From HXMU1420-13 sp034669965 (lineage in GTDB: Bacteria; Bacteroidota; Rhodothermia; Balneolales; Balneolaceae): a DNA stretch of 64,000 nucleotides. This document shows positions 36,368-45,100 of the stretch, in pieces (the first letter of the stretch is position 1; the number at the start of each line of letters is the position of its first letter). Under the pieces are notes generated by a model. That model did no database searches. It was not told where the DNA came from and saw only the letters and a program-made list of their open reading frames with translations. Position numbers and translations under genes: made by a program. Location: NCBI GenBank assembly GCA_034669965.1, contig JAXMOK010000001.1:372001-436000 (forward strand), given 5' to 3'.

Positions 36368-37318
36368 TTAGATAAATCCAAGAACCGACTGAGGACCATT
36401 ATTAGCCTGAGCTAAAGCTGAGGTAGCGGTCTGTTGCAGAATCTGTAAACGAACCGATTCTGATTGCTCTTTCGCAAAGTCAGTATCCATAATTCTGGAT
36501 TTAGCCGATTCCGTTGAAGAAATCGTTTCTGACAATGTATCCTCTCTTAAAGAAAGTGACGATTGTGTAATACCAATGGTATTCACATTCGTTGCCATTG
36601 TATCAATTGCGGTATCAACATCAGCAATAAATGCGTTGAAATCATCTGCAGTTGCCGTAGTAGCAAAAGTAAATGTACCTTGATCAGAAGCTGTAGCTGC
36701 CGTTACAGATATGGCACCACCACTTGCGGCTCCACCACCGGCAGTTGTTGTAGCACCTAGAGATGCATCGCCAGAAGCTGCAAAAAGCTCCCCTACGTTT
36801 ACAGCAGCAATAGTTGCTGTAATAGTGTCTTCAGCTCGCTCACCCGTTTGGAAAGTAAGCGACACACTACCTGAGTTATCGGCACCATTTAATAATTCGG
36901 TATCCTGATAAATGGTTTGGTTCGCGATTTCATTAATATCGTTTCCAATAGCTTCAATTTGATCGCCAATATATCCACGCTCGGTATCACCTAGCGTATC
37001 GTTAGCAGCCTGTGTTGCCAGACTTTTCATTTCAATCAAACTGTCCATTACGATATCGAAGCTCGATTCTGTAATATCAAGAACTGATTTTGCATCACCT
37101 ACGTTTTGTAGTGATTGCTCAAGACCGGCTACGCGGCTTTTTAATTTAGTAGCTATTGAATAGCCAGCAGCATTGTCTTCTGCTTTATTTATTTGTTTAC
37201 CGGTAGTTAAACGCTCTCGGCTGTTAGCCAAATCACGGTTTACTCGGTTTAGAGAAAGTTGTGAGTCAAGCGACTGCACATTGGTATTCACTCGGTTGAG
37301 ATCTCCAAAACTTGCCAT
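36368..37318 (-). CDS. fliC: Flagellin 3 (of five)
   Basis: The 316-residue protein ends VLGFI, one residue shorter than copies 1 and 2. It is almost identical to flagellin 4, sharing QLSLNRVNRDLANSRERL, EAIGNDINEIA, SGSVSLTF and TADDFNAFIADVDTAID. Its 5' end (about 50 bp) instead matches flagellin 2, and its 3' end also resembles flagellin 2, so it looks mosaic. The Gly/Ser/Thr insert is unchanged. It has its own sigma-28-like promoter, AGGTGA ribosome site and terminator. Confidence 0.95.
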   Translation of the reverse strand: MASFGDLNRVNTNVQSLDSQLSLNRVNRDLANSRERLTTGKQINKAEDNAAGYSIATKLKSRVAGLEQSLQNVGDAKSVLDITESSFDIVMDSLIEMKSLATQAANDTLGDTERGYIGDQIEAIGNDINEIANQTIYQDTELLNGADNSGSVSLTFQTGERAEDTITATIAAVNVGELFAASGDASLGATTTAGGGAASGGAISVTAATASDQGTFTFATTATADDFNAFIADVDTAIDTMATNVNTIGITQSSLSLREDTLSETISSTESAKSRIMDTDFAKEQSESVRLQILQQTATSALAQANNGPQSVLGFI

Positions 37319-37363
37319 TTTGTTTCACCTTTTTATTTTATATAAGTTGCTTTGGTACTTAGT

Positions 37364-37390
37364 TTATCGTACTGTATAAATAAATCTTAA
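37364..37390 (-). promoter_or_regulatory. Sigma-28-like promoter of flagellin 3
   Basis: Minus strand reads TTAAGATT-N11-TACGATAA, about 46 bp upstream of the start codon. Confidence 0.73.
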
Positions 37391-37487
37391 ATTTTATATA
37401 ATATTTTTTTTACTTATAACTGTATTTTATGCACTTATAGGTTTATTTCGTATAAAATATTTTATACTATTTATTATATAAATACAC

Positions 37488-37521
37488 AAAAATCCTACAC
37501 CATAAATGATGTAGGATTTTT
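37488..37521 (-). terminator. Terminator of flagellin gene 4
   Basis: A perfect 12-bp stem with arms at 37488-37499 and 37510-37521 (AAAAATCCTACA / TGTAGGATTTTT) ends in T on both strands. It lies 30 bp past the stop. Confidence 0.85.
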
Positions 37522-37550
37522 AAAACTTAGATTTATTTAAATATAATTTA

Positions 37551-38501
37551 TTAGATAAATCCTAATACTGATTGCGGGCCATTATTAGCTTGAGCTAATG
37601 CCGAGGTAGCAGTTTGCTGTAGAATCTGTAAACGAACCGATTCTGATTGCTCTTTCGCAAAGTCAGTATCCATTATTCTGGATTTAGCTGATTCCGTTGC
37701 AGAAATCGTTTCTGACAATGTATCCTCTCTTAAAGAAAGTGACGATTGTGTAATACCAATGGTATTCACATTCGTTGCCATTGTATCAATTGCGGTATCA
37801 ACATCAGCAATAAATGCGTTGAAATCATCTGCAGTTGCCGTAGTAGCAAAAGTAAATGTACCTTGATCAGAAGCTGTAGCTGCCGTTACAGATATGGCAC
37901 CACCACTTGCGGCTCCACCACCGGCAGTTGTTGTAGCACCTAGAGATGCATCGCCAGAAGCTGCAAAAAGCTCCCCTACGTTTACAGCAGCAATAGTTGC
38001 TGTAATAGTGTCTTCAGCTCGCTCACCCGTTTGGAAAGTAAGCGACACACTACCTGAGTTATCGGCACCATTTAATAATTCGGTATCCTGATAAATGGTT
38101 TGGTTCGCGATTTCATTAATATCGTTTCCAATAGCTTCAATTTGATCGCCAATATATCCACGCTCGGTATCACCTAGCGTATCGTTAGCAGCCTGTGTTG
38201 CCAGACTTTTCATTTCAATCAAACTGTCCATTACGATATCGAAGCTCGATTCTGTAATATCAAGAACTGATTTTGCATCACCTACGTTTTGTAGTGATTG
38301 CTCAAGACCGGCTACGCGGCTTTTTAATTTAGTAGCTATTGAATAGCCAGCAGCATTGTCTTCTGCTTTATTTATTTGTTTACCGGTAGTTAAGCGCTCT
38401 CGGCTGTTAGCCAAATCACGGTTTACTCGGTTTAGTGATAGTTGTGAGTCAAGCGACTGCACATTAGTGTTTACTCTGTTTAGATCTCCAAAACTTGCCA
38501 T
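37551..38501 (-). CDS. fliC: Flagellin 4 (of five)
   Basis: The 316-residue protein differs from flagellin 3 at one residue (Ala for Ser in SETISATES). The DNA is almost the same over ~700 bp of the central part, then diverges at silent sites near both ends. It has full N- and C-terminal flagellin domains and the same glycine/serine/threonine insert. Its promoter has a 12-bp instead of 11-bp spacer. AGGTGA lies before ATG. Confidence 0.95.
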   Translation of the reverse strand: MASFGDLNRVNTNVQSLDSQLSLNRVNRDLANSRERLTTGKQINKAEDNAAGYSIATKLKSRVAGLEQSLQNVGDAKSVLDITESSFDIVMDSLIEMKSLATQAANDTLGDTERGYIGDQIEAIGNDINEIANQTIYQDTELLNGADNSGSVSLTFQTGERAEDTITATIAAVNVGELFAASGDASLGATTTAGGGAASGGAISVTAATASDQGTFTFATTATADDFNAFIADVDTAIDTMATNVNTIGITQSSLSLREDTLSETISATESAKSRIMDTDFAKEQSESVRLQILQQTATSALAQANNGPQSVLGFI

Positions 38502-38551
38502 TTTGTTTCACCTCTTGTTTATTTTCTGAAATACGTTGCTTTGTGAAATTT

Positions 38552-38579
38552 TTATCGCAGTTCTTAAATACGATCTTAA
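38552..38579 (-). promoter_or_regulatory. Sigma-28-like promoter of flagellin 4 (12-bp spacer)
   Basis: Minus strand reads TTAAGATC-N12-TGCGATAA. The 329-bp gap 38502-38830 contains this promoter and the terminator of flagellin 5; the rest is AT-rich with nothing else recognisable. The longer spacer may lower expression. Confidence 0.68.
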
Positions 38580-38773
38580 ATCGAACGGAAAAAAATATTT
38601 CGATTTATTTCACAGGATAATATTTCATAATTAACAAAGACTTAAATAAGTCGGTAAAATTGAAATCTGAAAAAAAAGAATTTAGATTGGCGAAAATTCT
38701 GTGCGTAAAAATTGCCCGAACTAAAAAATCCGGGCATTTCACTTAAAAGTACAGGGTAATTTGAAGGGAAGAA

Positions 38774-38807
38774 GAAAACCATACCCTCCATTCAGGAGAA
38801 GTATGGT
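38774..38807 (-). terminator. Terminator of flagellin gene 5
   Basis: ACCATAC (38778-38784) / GTATGGT (38801-38807), with an inner TCC/GGA pair, is followed on the minus strand by TTTTCTTC. Weaker than the others in its T-tract. Confidence 0.7.
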
Positions 38808-38830
38808 ATTTCTAGTCTACGTTGCTTGAA

Positions 38831-39787
38831 TTACTGGCCTAAGAATCCAAGTACCGCTTGCGGACCATTGTTAGCCTGGGATAAAGCTGAGGTCGCAGTC
38901 TGCTGCAAGATCTGTAGTCTCACAGTTTCGGCCTGTTCTTTGGCAAAATCGGTATCCATTATTCGGCTCTTTGCAGATTCATTCGCCGAGATAGATTCTG
39001 ATAAGGTTTCTTCTCTAAGAGATAGTGAAGATTGTGTGATACCAATTTGATTTACATTTTCTGCCATTGAGTCGATTGCTGAATCGATCGCAGTAATAAA
39101 TGAGTTGTAATCGGCACCGGTTGCAGTAGATGCGAAGGTAAATGTGCCTTGATCTGAAGCTGTTGATGCTGTTACTGAGATCGCACCACCACTCGCGGCT
39201 CCACCACCGGCAGTTGTTGTTGCACCAAGAGATGCATCACCGGAAGCTGCAAACAACTCACCAATATTTACTGCATTTATAGTAGCAGTTATTGTGTCTT
39301 CTTGGCGCTCACCAGTTTGGAAGGTTAAAGAAATACTTCCTGAGTTATCTGAACCATTTAATAGGTTCTGATCTTGATAAATTGTTTGGTTTGCAATTTC
39401 GTTTATGTCAGATCCGATTGCACTTAGTTGATCGCCAATGTATCCGCGCTCGGTTGCTCCTAATGTGTCGTTAGCAGCTTGTGTTGCAAGGGCTTTCATT
39501 TCGATCAAGCTGTCCATTACAATATCGAAGCTTGATTCTGCGATATCAAGAACTGATTTTGCATCACCTACGTTTTGTAATGATTGCTCAAGACCGGCTA
39601 CACGGCTTTTTAATTTAGTTGCAATCGAGTATCCAGCTGCATTGTCTTCAGCTCTATTAATTTTGCTACCTGTTGTCAAACGCTCTTGGCTGTTTGCTAG
39701 GTTACGGTTAATGCGGTTAAGAGATAACTGCGCGTCGATTGATTGAACGTTTGTTCCTACTCTGTTTAAATCTCCAAAACTTGCCAT
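38831..39787 (-). CDS. fliC: Flagellin 5 (of five), the most divergent copy
   Basis: The 318-residue protein ends AVLGFLGQ. Compared with copies 1-4 it differs throughout at the protein level (for example RVGTNVQSIDAQLSLNRINRNLANSQERLTTGSKINRAEDN, SLREETLSESISANESAKSR, EQAETVRLQ) and at many silent sites, yet the Gly/Ser/Thr insert is almost unchanged. It has its own sigma-28-like promoter. The order suggests it is the oldest branch of the array, or a copy outside the recombining group. Confidence 0.94.
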   Translation of the reverse strand: MASFGDLNRVGTNVQSIDAQLSLNRINRNLANSQERLTTGSKINRAEDNAAGYSIATKLKSRVAGLEQSLQNVGDAKSVLDIAESSFDIVMDSLIEMKALATQAANDTLGATERGYIGDQLSAIGSDINEIANQTIYQDQNLLNGSDNSGSISLTFQTGERQEDTITATINAVNIGELFAASGDASLGATTTAGGGAASGGAISVTASTASDQGTFTFASTATGADYNSFITAIDSAIDSMAENVNQIGITQSSLSLREETLSESISANESAKSRIMDTDFAKEQAETVRLQILQQTATSALSQANNGPQAVLGFLGQ

Positions 39788-39856
39788 AGTTAATCACCAA
39801 TATAATTTAGTTGTTTGTGTAAATAGTTAGTTATTTGCATACGTTAGTTGTAAGAG

Positions 39857-39883
39857 TTATCGCACGGTTATGGGCAGTCTTAA
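39857..39883 (-). promoter_or_regulatory. Sigma-28-like promoter of flagellin 5
   Basis: Minus strand reads TTAAGACT-N11-TGCGATAA, about 70 bp upstream of the start. The stretch 39884-40190 beyond it is AT-rich with no gene seen. Confidence 0.75.
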
Positions 39884-40279
39884 ATGTTCGACTTAAATTT
39901 TTTAAGAATATTTTTTTAAAGCCTCATTTTCGCTGTTTATGATATCGTAAAGGCGGTTTATTGGAATAAATTTTTTTCATAAAACTTATCGATTTCATAA
40001 AAATTGAACTTATTTATAGTAAAACCACGGTTTTTTGAGAGTGGATTTTTGGGGGTGATTTTGTGCTATAATTAATGCCCTTGAAATAGTCGATTCTTAG
40101 CACTTTTTCACCTGTTCAAATTTCTCTTGAATTTCAGAAATCGTCCAACCTCAACCCTGCTCTTTTCATGAGAATCGATATTGCTTTTCGACCATGATAA
40201 ATTTTCCATCTTTCGTCATTCGTCCATCATCGATTAACGCTGGCCAAAAAATTTGCACCACCCAAATCCGACACTTTCG

Positions 40280-40735
40280 GCTGGCCCAGGAACCGACGGG
40301 CTACCCCGATACCGTTGGGGAATTAGTTATATCCTATTTCGTCAATCATGATTCACATATTCGTATTTCCCAGAGTTCGAAGTACAAAAGTGTGTTCAAT
40401 TGTTTAACACCCCTCCAACGAAGGGGAATTAGTTATATCCTATTTCGTCAATCATGATTCACATATTCGTATTTCCCAGAGTTCGAAGTACAAAAGTGTG
40501 TTCAATTGTTTAACACCCCTCGCCATCCGCCGGTTGGTGGAAGGCACTCCCTCAAGGGGAGACTTATGAAATCTAACCATCAACATGTTTCGCACCTCTA
40601 GATTACTCTCTCGATGTGTAAAGGAAACTTTTAAAACAGAAATTAATTCATGAAAACATACTAATATCAAAGTCTTCTCGCTTGATGCAGGGGAGAGACA
40701 AAGTGGGCTAATTAAATCGTAATTCGTAAATCACT
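40280..40735. repeat. Tandem-repeat family, locus B, with a 98-bp exact direct repeat
   Basis: The 1.17-kb gap 39788-40958 holds no convincing gene. One degenerate unit of the locus A family lies here on the same strand (core CCCTCGCCATCCGCCGGTTG at 40516-40535). Within it, 98 bp are repeated exactly at 40317-40414 and 40423-40520, a period of 106 bp. The hairpin arm GGCGG seen at locus A is GGTGG here, still able to pair through a wobble. Frames through this DNA encode only low-complexity peptides. Confidence 0.85.
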
Positions 40736-40851
40736 AGATCTCTCTCTGAGTTCAAGATAACAAAGGAATAGGGCATCCATCTTCGAAGTTCAACTGTTCA
40801 GCGTTCAATGTTCTTCTGTTCGATTGTTTGATGTTCAAAAAAGTGTCCATC

Positions 40852-40885
40852 AAAAAAAACGCCTCCACATTTCCATGTCGAGGCG
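40852..40885 (-). terminator. Terminator of the glycosylation operon (after wecE)
   Basis: CGCCTC (40860-40865) / GAGGCG (40880-40885), with an inner ACAT/ATGT pair, is followed on the minus strand by eight T (40852-40859). A further hairpin (40912-40935, bulged) lies between it and the wecE stop. Confidence 0.88.
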
Positions 40886-40958
40886 ATTCAAGCAACATAT
40901 TTAAAATAAAAGGTGAAATCGGTGTCCCGATTTACCAGTACTGTTTGCACAGTTTCTT

Positions 40959-42173
40959 TTATCCGGTGGCAGCGTGCCCACCGTAGGTATCCGGCCAGGT
41001 TTTTTTAATTAAACTCTGTCGGTTACCACCAAAGCTATTTATAGCTTCAATTATCAAATCCTGATCTGTTGTACTTAACTCGTAATAAAACGGCAGTCGC
41101 ACTAATCGATCGCTATACCTATCTGAATTAGCAAGAACCCTGCCATCATGCTTCTCTGTAAAAAATTCTGATTTATGTAACGACTGATAATGAAATACAC
41201 TGTGTATTCCCATCTCGCGTAAGTGCTCAATTAGGTTATTTCGTTGAGTTTCTGATTTACAAACCAAGTAATACATATGGCCATTATTTGTGGCAAAATC
41301 AGGCATAATAGGCTGTTTGATATCCAAACGGGCACAACTGAATTCCAGACCTTTGTGGTATTTGTTCCAAATTGCCATCCGCTTATGCTGGATTCTTATC
41401 AGATTACTTAATTGTGCGTAAAGAAAAGCCGCATTTAATTCTGATGGTAAAAAAGACGACCCTATATCTACCCAACCATATTTATCCACTTCACCACGAA
41501 AAAACGCCGTTCTGTTGGTACCTTTTTCCCAAATAATCTCAGCACGTTGAATAAATTCGGGATCATTCAAAATTAACATCCCTCCTTCGCCGGCCATAAT
41601 ATTCTTGGTTTCGTGAAAAGAGAATGTTCCTAAATGTCCGATTGAACCCAGCGGGCTAACACTCCCATCAGCGTGAGTATAAAAACTGTTTATTGATTGC
41701 GCTGCGTCCTCCACAACTTTTAACTGATACTTTTCAGCAACCGCCATCACTTTATCCATGTCGGTAGCAACACCAGCGTAATGTACAACTACGATGGCTT
41801 TGGTTTTATCGGTAACGAGAGCCTCGATGGCGTCTTCATCAATTCCGGGGTGATCTTCTCGTGAATCCACAAAGCGGATTACACCGCCTCGTAATTCGAA
41901 GGCATTAGCTGTGCTAACAAAAGTAAACGACGGTATAATTATTTCATCACCGGGTTTAATATTCAACAGAAGAGCACACATTTCGAGCGCATCGGTGCAA
42001 GATGTAGTTAGCAAACATTTTTTAAACCCATACTGTCTCTCAAAAAACTGTTGTGTGAGCTTCGTGTATTTTCCATTTCCACTGATGTGGCCATGTTCAA
42101 CAGCATCTTTAATGTATTCCAACTCGTTGCCGGTAATAAATGGTTTATTAAATGGTATTTCTAACCGTTCCAT
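40959..42173 (-). CDS. wecE: dTDP-4-amino-4,6-dideoxygalactose transaminase (WecE/RffA)
   Basis: The 404-residue PLP aminotransferase follows E. coli WecE closely across its length: IPFNKPFITGNELEYI, LLTTSCTDALEMCALLL, PSFTFVSTANAFELRGG, VVHYAGVATDMD, VVEDAAQS (Asp156), SFHETKN with PLP-binding Lys190, KGTNRTAFFRGEVDKYGW, and IGSSFLPSELNAAFLYAQL. WecE converts dTDP-4-keto-6-deoxyglucose to dTDP-Fuc4N using glutamate. Its neighbour, only 12 bp upstream on the same strand, ends in a WecF-like domain, the transferase that uses the acetylated form of this sugar. The close relative VioA gives the gluco epimer, so the stereochemistry is not certain. No rmlA/rmlB or N-acetyltransferase (wecD) gene is in the window. 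Confidence 0.9.
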   Translation of the reverse strand: MERLEIPFNKPFITGNELEYIKDAVEHGHISGNGKYTKLTQQFFERQYGFKKCLLTTSCTDALEMCALLLNIKPGDEIIIPSFTFVSTANAFELRGGVIRFVDSREDHPGIDEDAIEALVTDKTKAIVVVHYAGVATDMDKVMAVAEKYQLKVVEDAAQSINSFYTHADGSVSPLGSIGHLGTFSFHETKNIMAGEGGMLILNDPEFIQRAEIIWEKGTNRTAFFRGEVDKYGWVDIGSSFLPSELNAAFLYAQLSNLIRIQHKRMAIWNKYHKGLEFSCARLDIKQPIMPDFATNNGHMYYLVCKSETQRNNLIEHLREMGIHSVFHYQSLHKSEFFTEKHDGRVLANSDRYSDRLVRLPFYYELSTTDQDLIIEAINSFGGNRQSLIKKTWPDTYGGHAATG

Positions 42174-42185
42174 AGCGAGCCCTCT

Positions 42186-45100
42186 TTAAACGTTTACCAA
42201 TACTTTGGGTTGTGGATTTCTGACCCCTTCTAAAACCTGAGCACATGCCTTTGTTAATTGATCAACTCTGGTGTCGAGCGAAAAATCATTTAAAATCACT
42301 TTTTGGTGTTTCTCAATTTGATCTGCACTCAAATCCGGCAAGTCTTTTAATGCCTTTACATTCTTCAACGAGCTTAAATCGGTAATTTGGAAATCGTATT
42401 TCTTTAAAAAATCCCAGCTTGGATTGGTAATCAATTTATTATTGACCAAAATTTCCTTTCGAATCACCGTATGATTACCGCCATACACCGAGCCTAAAAT
42501 GTTACCCATTGCCTGTTGGCGGTTATGTGCTCCAATAAATAGGTAACTTGACGCTACCATTTGAATGTATTCGTCGGCCGGAAGAAACTCTTTCTGAAGA
42601 ACGGTATTCTTTTCTAATCCGAATTTTTTAATTCCCTCTGATAATTCCGCTTCATATTTTTCACTTAAACTATAAGCTACCGGTAATACAATATTGAAAT
42701 TATTGATGTCCTTTTTTTCGGATAGGATTTTAAGGACCGGCAGATGTTCGTTGCCGCGATCACCAGAATTTCCAACAATGATTACCGCAGGATCTGACTT
42801 TTCATTTTTAATGGTAATATCGCCATATAATCCGGCGTATGGATAACCGAAGTCGAATGTTTGACGATTTCCGTAATTTGATTTAAACACTTCAATATCA
42901 CCTTCAATGGTGGTCATTAAACTGTCTACAAAACCGGCAATAAATCGCATTGGTCGTCCAAAATTGATTGGATTGTACAGATCACCGCCCCAAAGAACCC
43001 AGCTGATATGTTTGTTGAAGCCTATGTGTTTTACTAGTTTCTTTTGCCAATCCTGGAAGATTCCATGAAAAATAACTCCGTCAACATCCGGAGCTGTACA
43101 TATTTTTTTAATGCGAGCTAAATCATGTTTATGATTTAACACAACTGCAAGTGGGTTTTCACTCACATCAACAAAAAAGTTGTCGATAGCAGTGTGTAGT
43201 TCTAACACTAAGTGATGCTCTTGAGATGAAATCTCGTTCACTCTCATCAGCATATCATTTAACCCTTTTGCATACGTGTGATTGAAGCAAATGTGTATAA
43301 ATTTTCCATCTGCTTTTCGGCCTGATGCCGGTACTACGTCCACGTCGCCATTAACCAATAAGTTTTCAGCAATGGTTTTAATAATTGGCAACGCATGAGG
43401 ATTTCCATTTATCTGTTTAAGAATGCTTACTTCTTTTTTGTCTAAAAAGAATGTGCTTTCATGTTGTAACAGCAACCATGCTTCAGCTACTTTTATTTTC
43501 AGCCAATCAACCGGATTACCCGCAATCGGGTTCTTTTCTTGCTCGGTTAGTGGTAATAAAAAAGGCAGGCTTAAATCGATGGGTTGCTTCGAGGCCATAG
43601 TTTGCTCGAATGTGCTTTTTAAAATACTAGCTGCATCTTTTCGCTTTCCAATATTTAAGAAAGCACGACTTAAACTGCTTGCCACCGAAAGCACCCCGGG
43701 GTTTGCTGAATACAATTCCAGCAAGATGATGGCTGTTTCAACCGAAAGTGATGCTTTTTGAGATGGCGTGAGTTGTTGATTTTGCTCAACCTCCCAAAGC
43801 ATATTAATTGCCTTAAAATAATTTCGTTCTGCTTCTGTCTCTGCCTCTTTTATCCAGCTTAGTGAAAAATTCGTAGCCCAAGGCTGGCTCTGAACATCCT
43901 GTACATAGCTTCCACTTACATTTATCGAATTGGATTCGCCGCCAAAAACGAATTCCTTATCCGTCAACTGTTGAATATGCTCTTGGTTTAATGCGAAGAT
44001 CCAGCGTGCGGTTGATGTATGGTGCTCTTCAACCTCCGAAAGAACACCAACTTCTTCGATATGCTCGAAAAATTTATACCCTTCTACTTGTAGTGTGTGT
44101 ACGTGATCGGAATCAAATTCACCGAAGTTGCCCATACAAATAATGGGGGTTTCTTTCCTCCCAAGTGAATCAATATTTGCTATAATTGGGGATACATCCC
44201 CTGCAACATCAATAACAACCAGTTTTGGCTCAAACTCTTGATGGTCATCCGCAATTAGTTGTAAAGGTTTTGCAACAACCGCTGTGGTTCCCAATTCTTG
44301 ATTAACCACTCCATTTTCTTCGATGCTACCCACTGATAAATAGGTAGCACCTTCATTACAATCGGCGGCTACTTCTTTTATGGCAATCTGGTTAAATCGA
44401 TTGATGCGTTTACTTTCCTTTAAAAAAGGTATAATCGCCGGATTTGGTTCAACGGCTATTACTCTTCCATTTTCACCAACTAAGTTGGCTAATTGCATGG
44501 TTAGTACGCCATACCCTGACCCAACTTCCAACACATGATCGTTTTGATTCAGGATTTCAGAGAATACATCAAATAATCGTTGATGCTTCTCAGGTTTTTC
44601 AATAAGCGTGTAATGCGTAAAATTTTCTTTCGATTTTGGTACTGCGATCTTTAAACCATTTTCCCAATCAATTTGATGGTAATTTTGTAAAACCGGTGGC
44701 TCTTTACTAATTGCATGATCTTTGCAAAAGGCATCAAATTCATTTTCATTTAATGCTTTTACATCGATATGATTTTGCCATTCGCCTTCGGGTAGATTAT
44801 GTTTATAACCATCAACTCGTTGCATCCACATTTCACGGAACGCAGCACTCAAGTGTGCTCCAAAACGAGCTCCATCACATAACGGTGAGTTCAATAATTG
44901 ATCTCTTAAGCCTGCACGCGTGGTTTTTAGTGTTTCAATATTTGAGGCAAGCTCAAACGCTTTTGCTTTATAAGCATCCCAATTATAAGTAACCCAGTTG
45001 CTGTTTCCGGTATTTGATAAATGCGTAACCGAGTGTCGCCCGGCAAAAGTTGGCCCGGCACAGGTAATCACAGGAACTCCCATCCAGAGAGCTTCGCATG

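Noticed and set aside
40194..40670. Open frames of 72-87 codons within locus B
   Set aside because: Same repeat family as above; the frames cross the 106-bp direct repeat and share no protein features.
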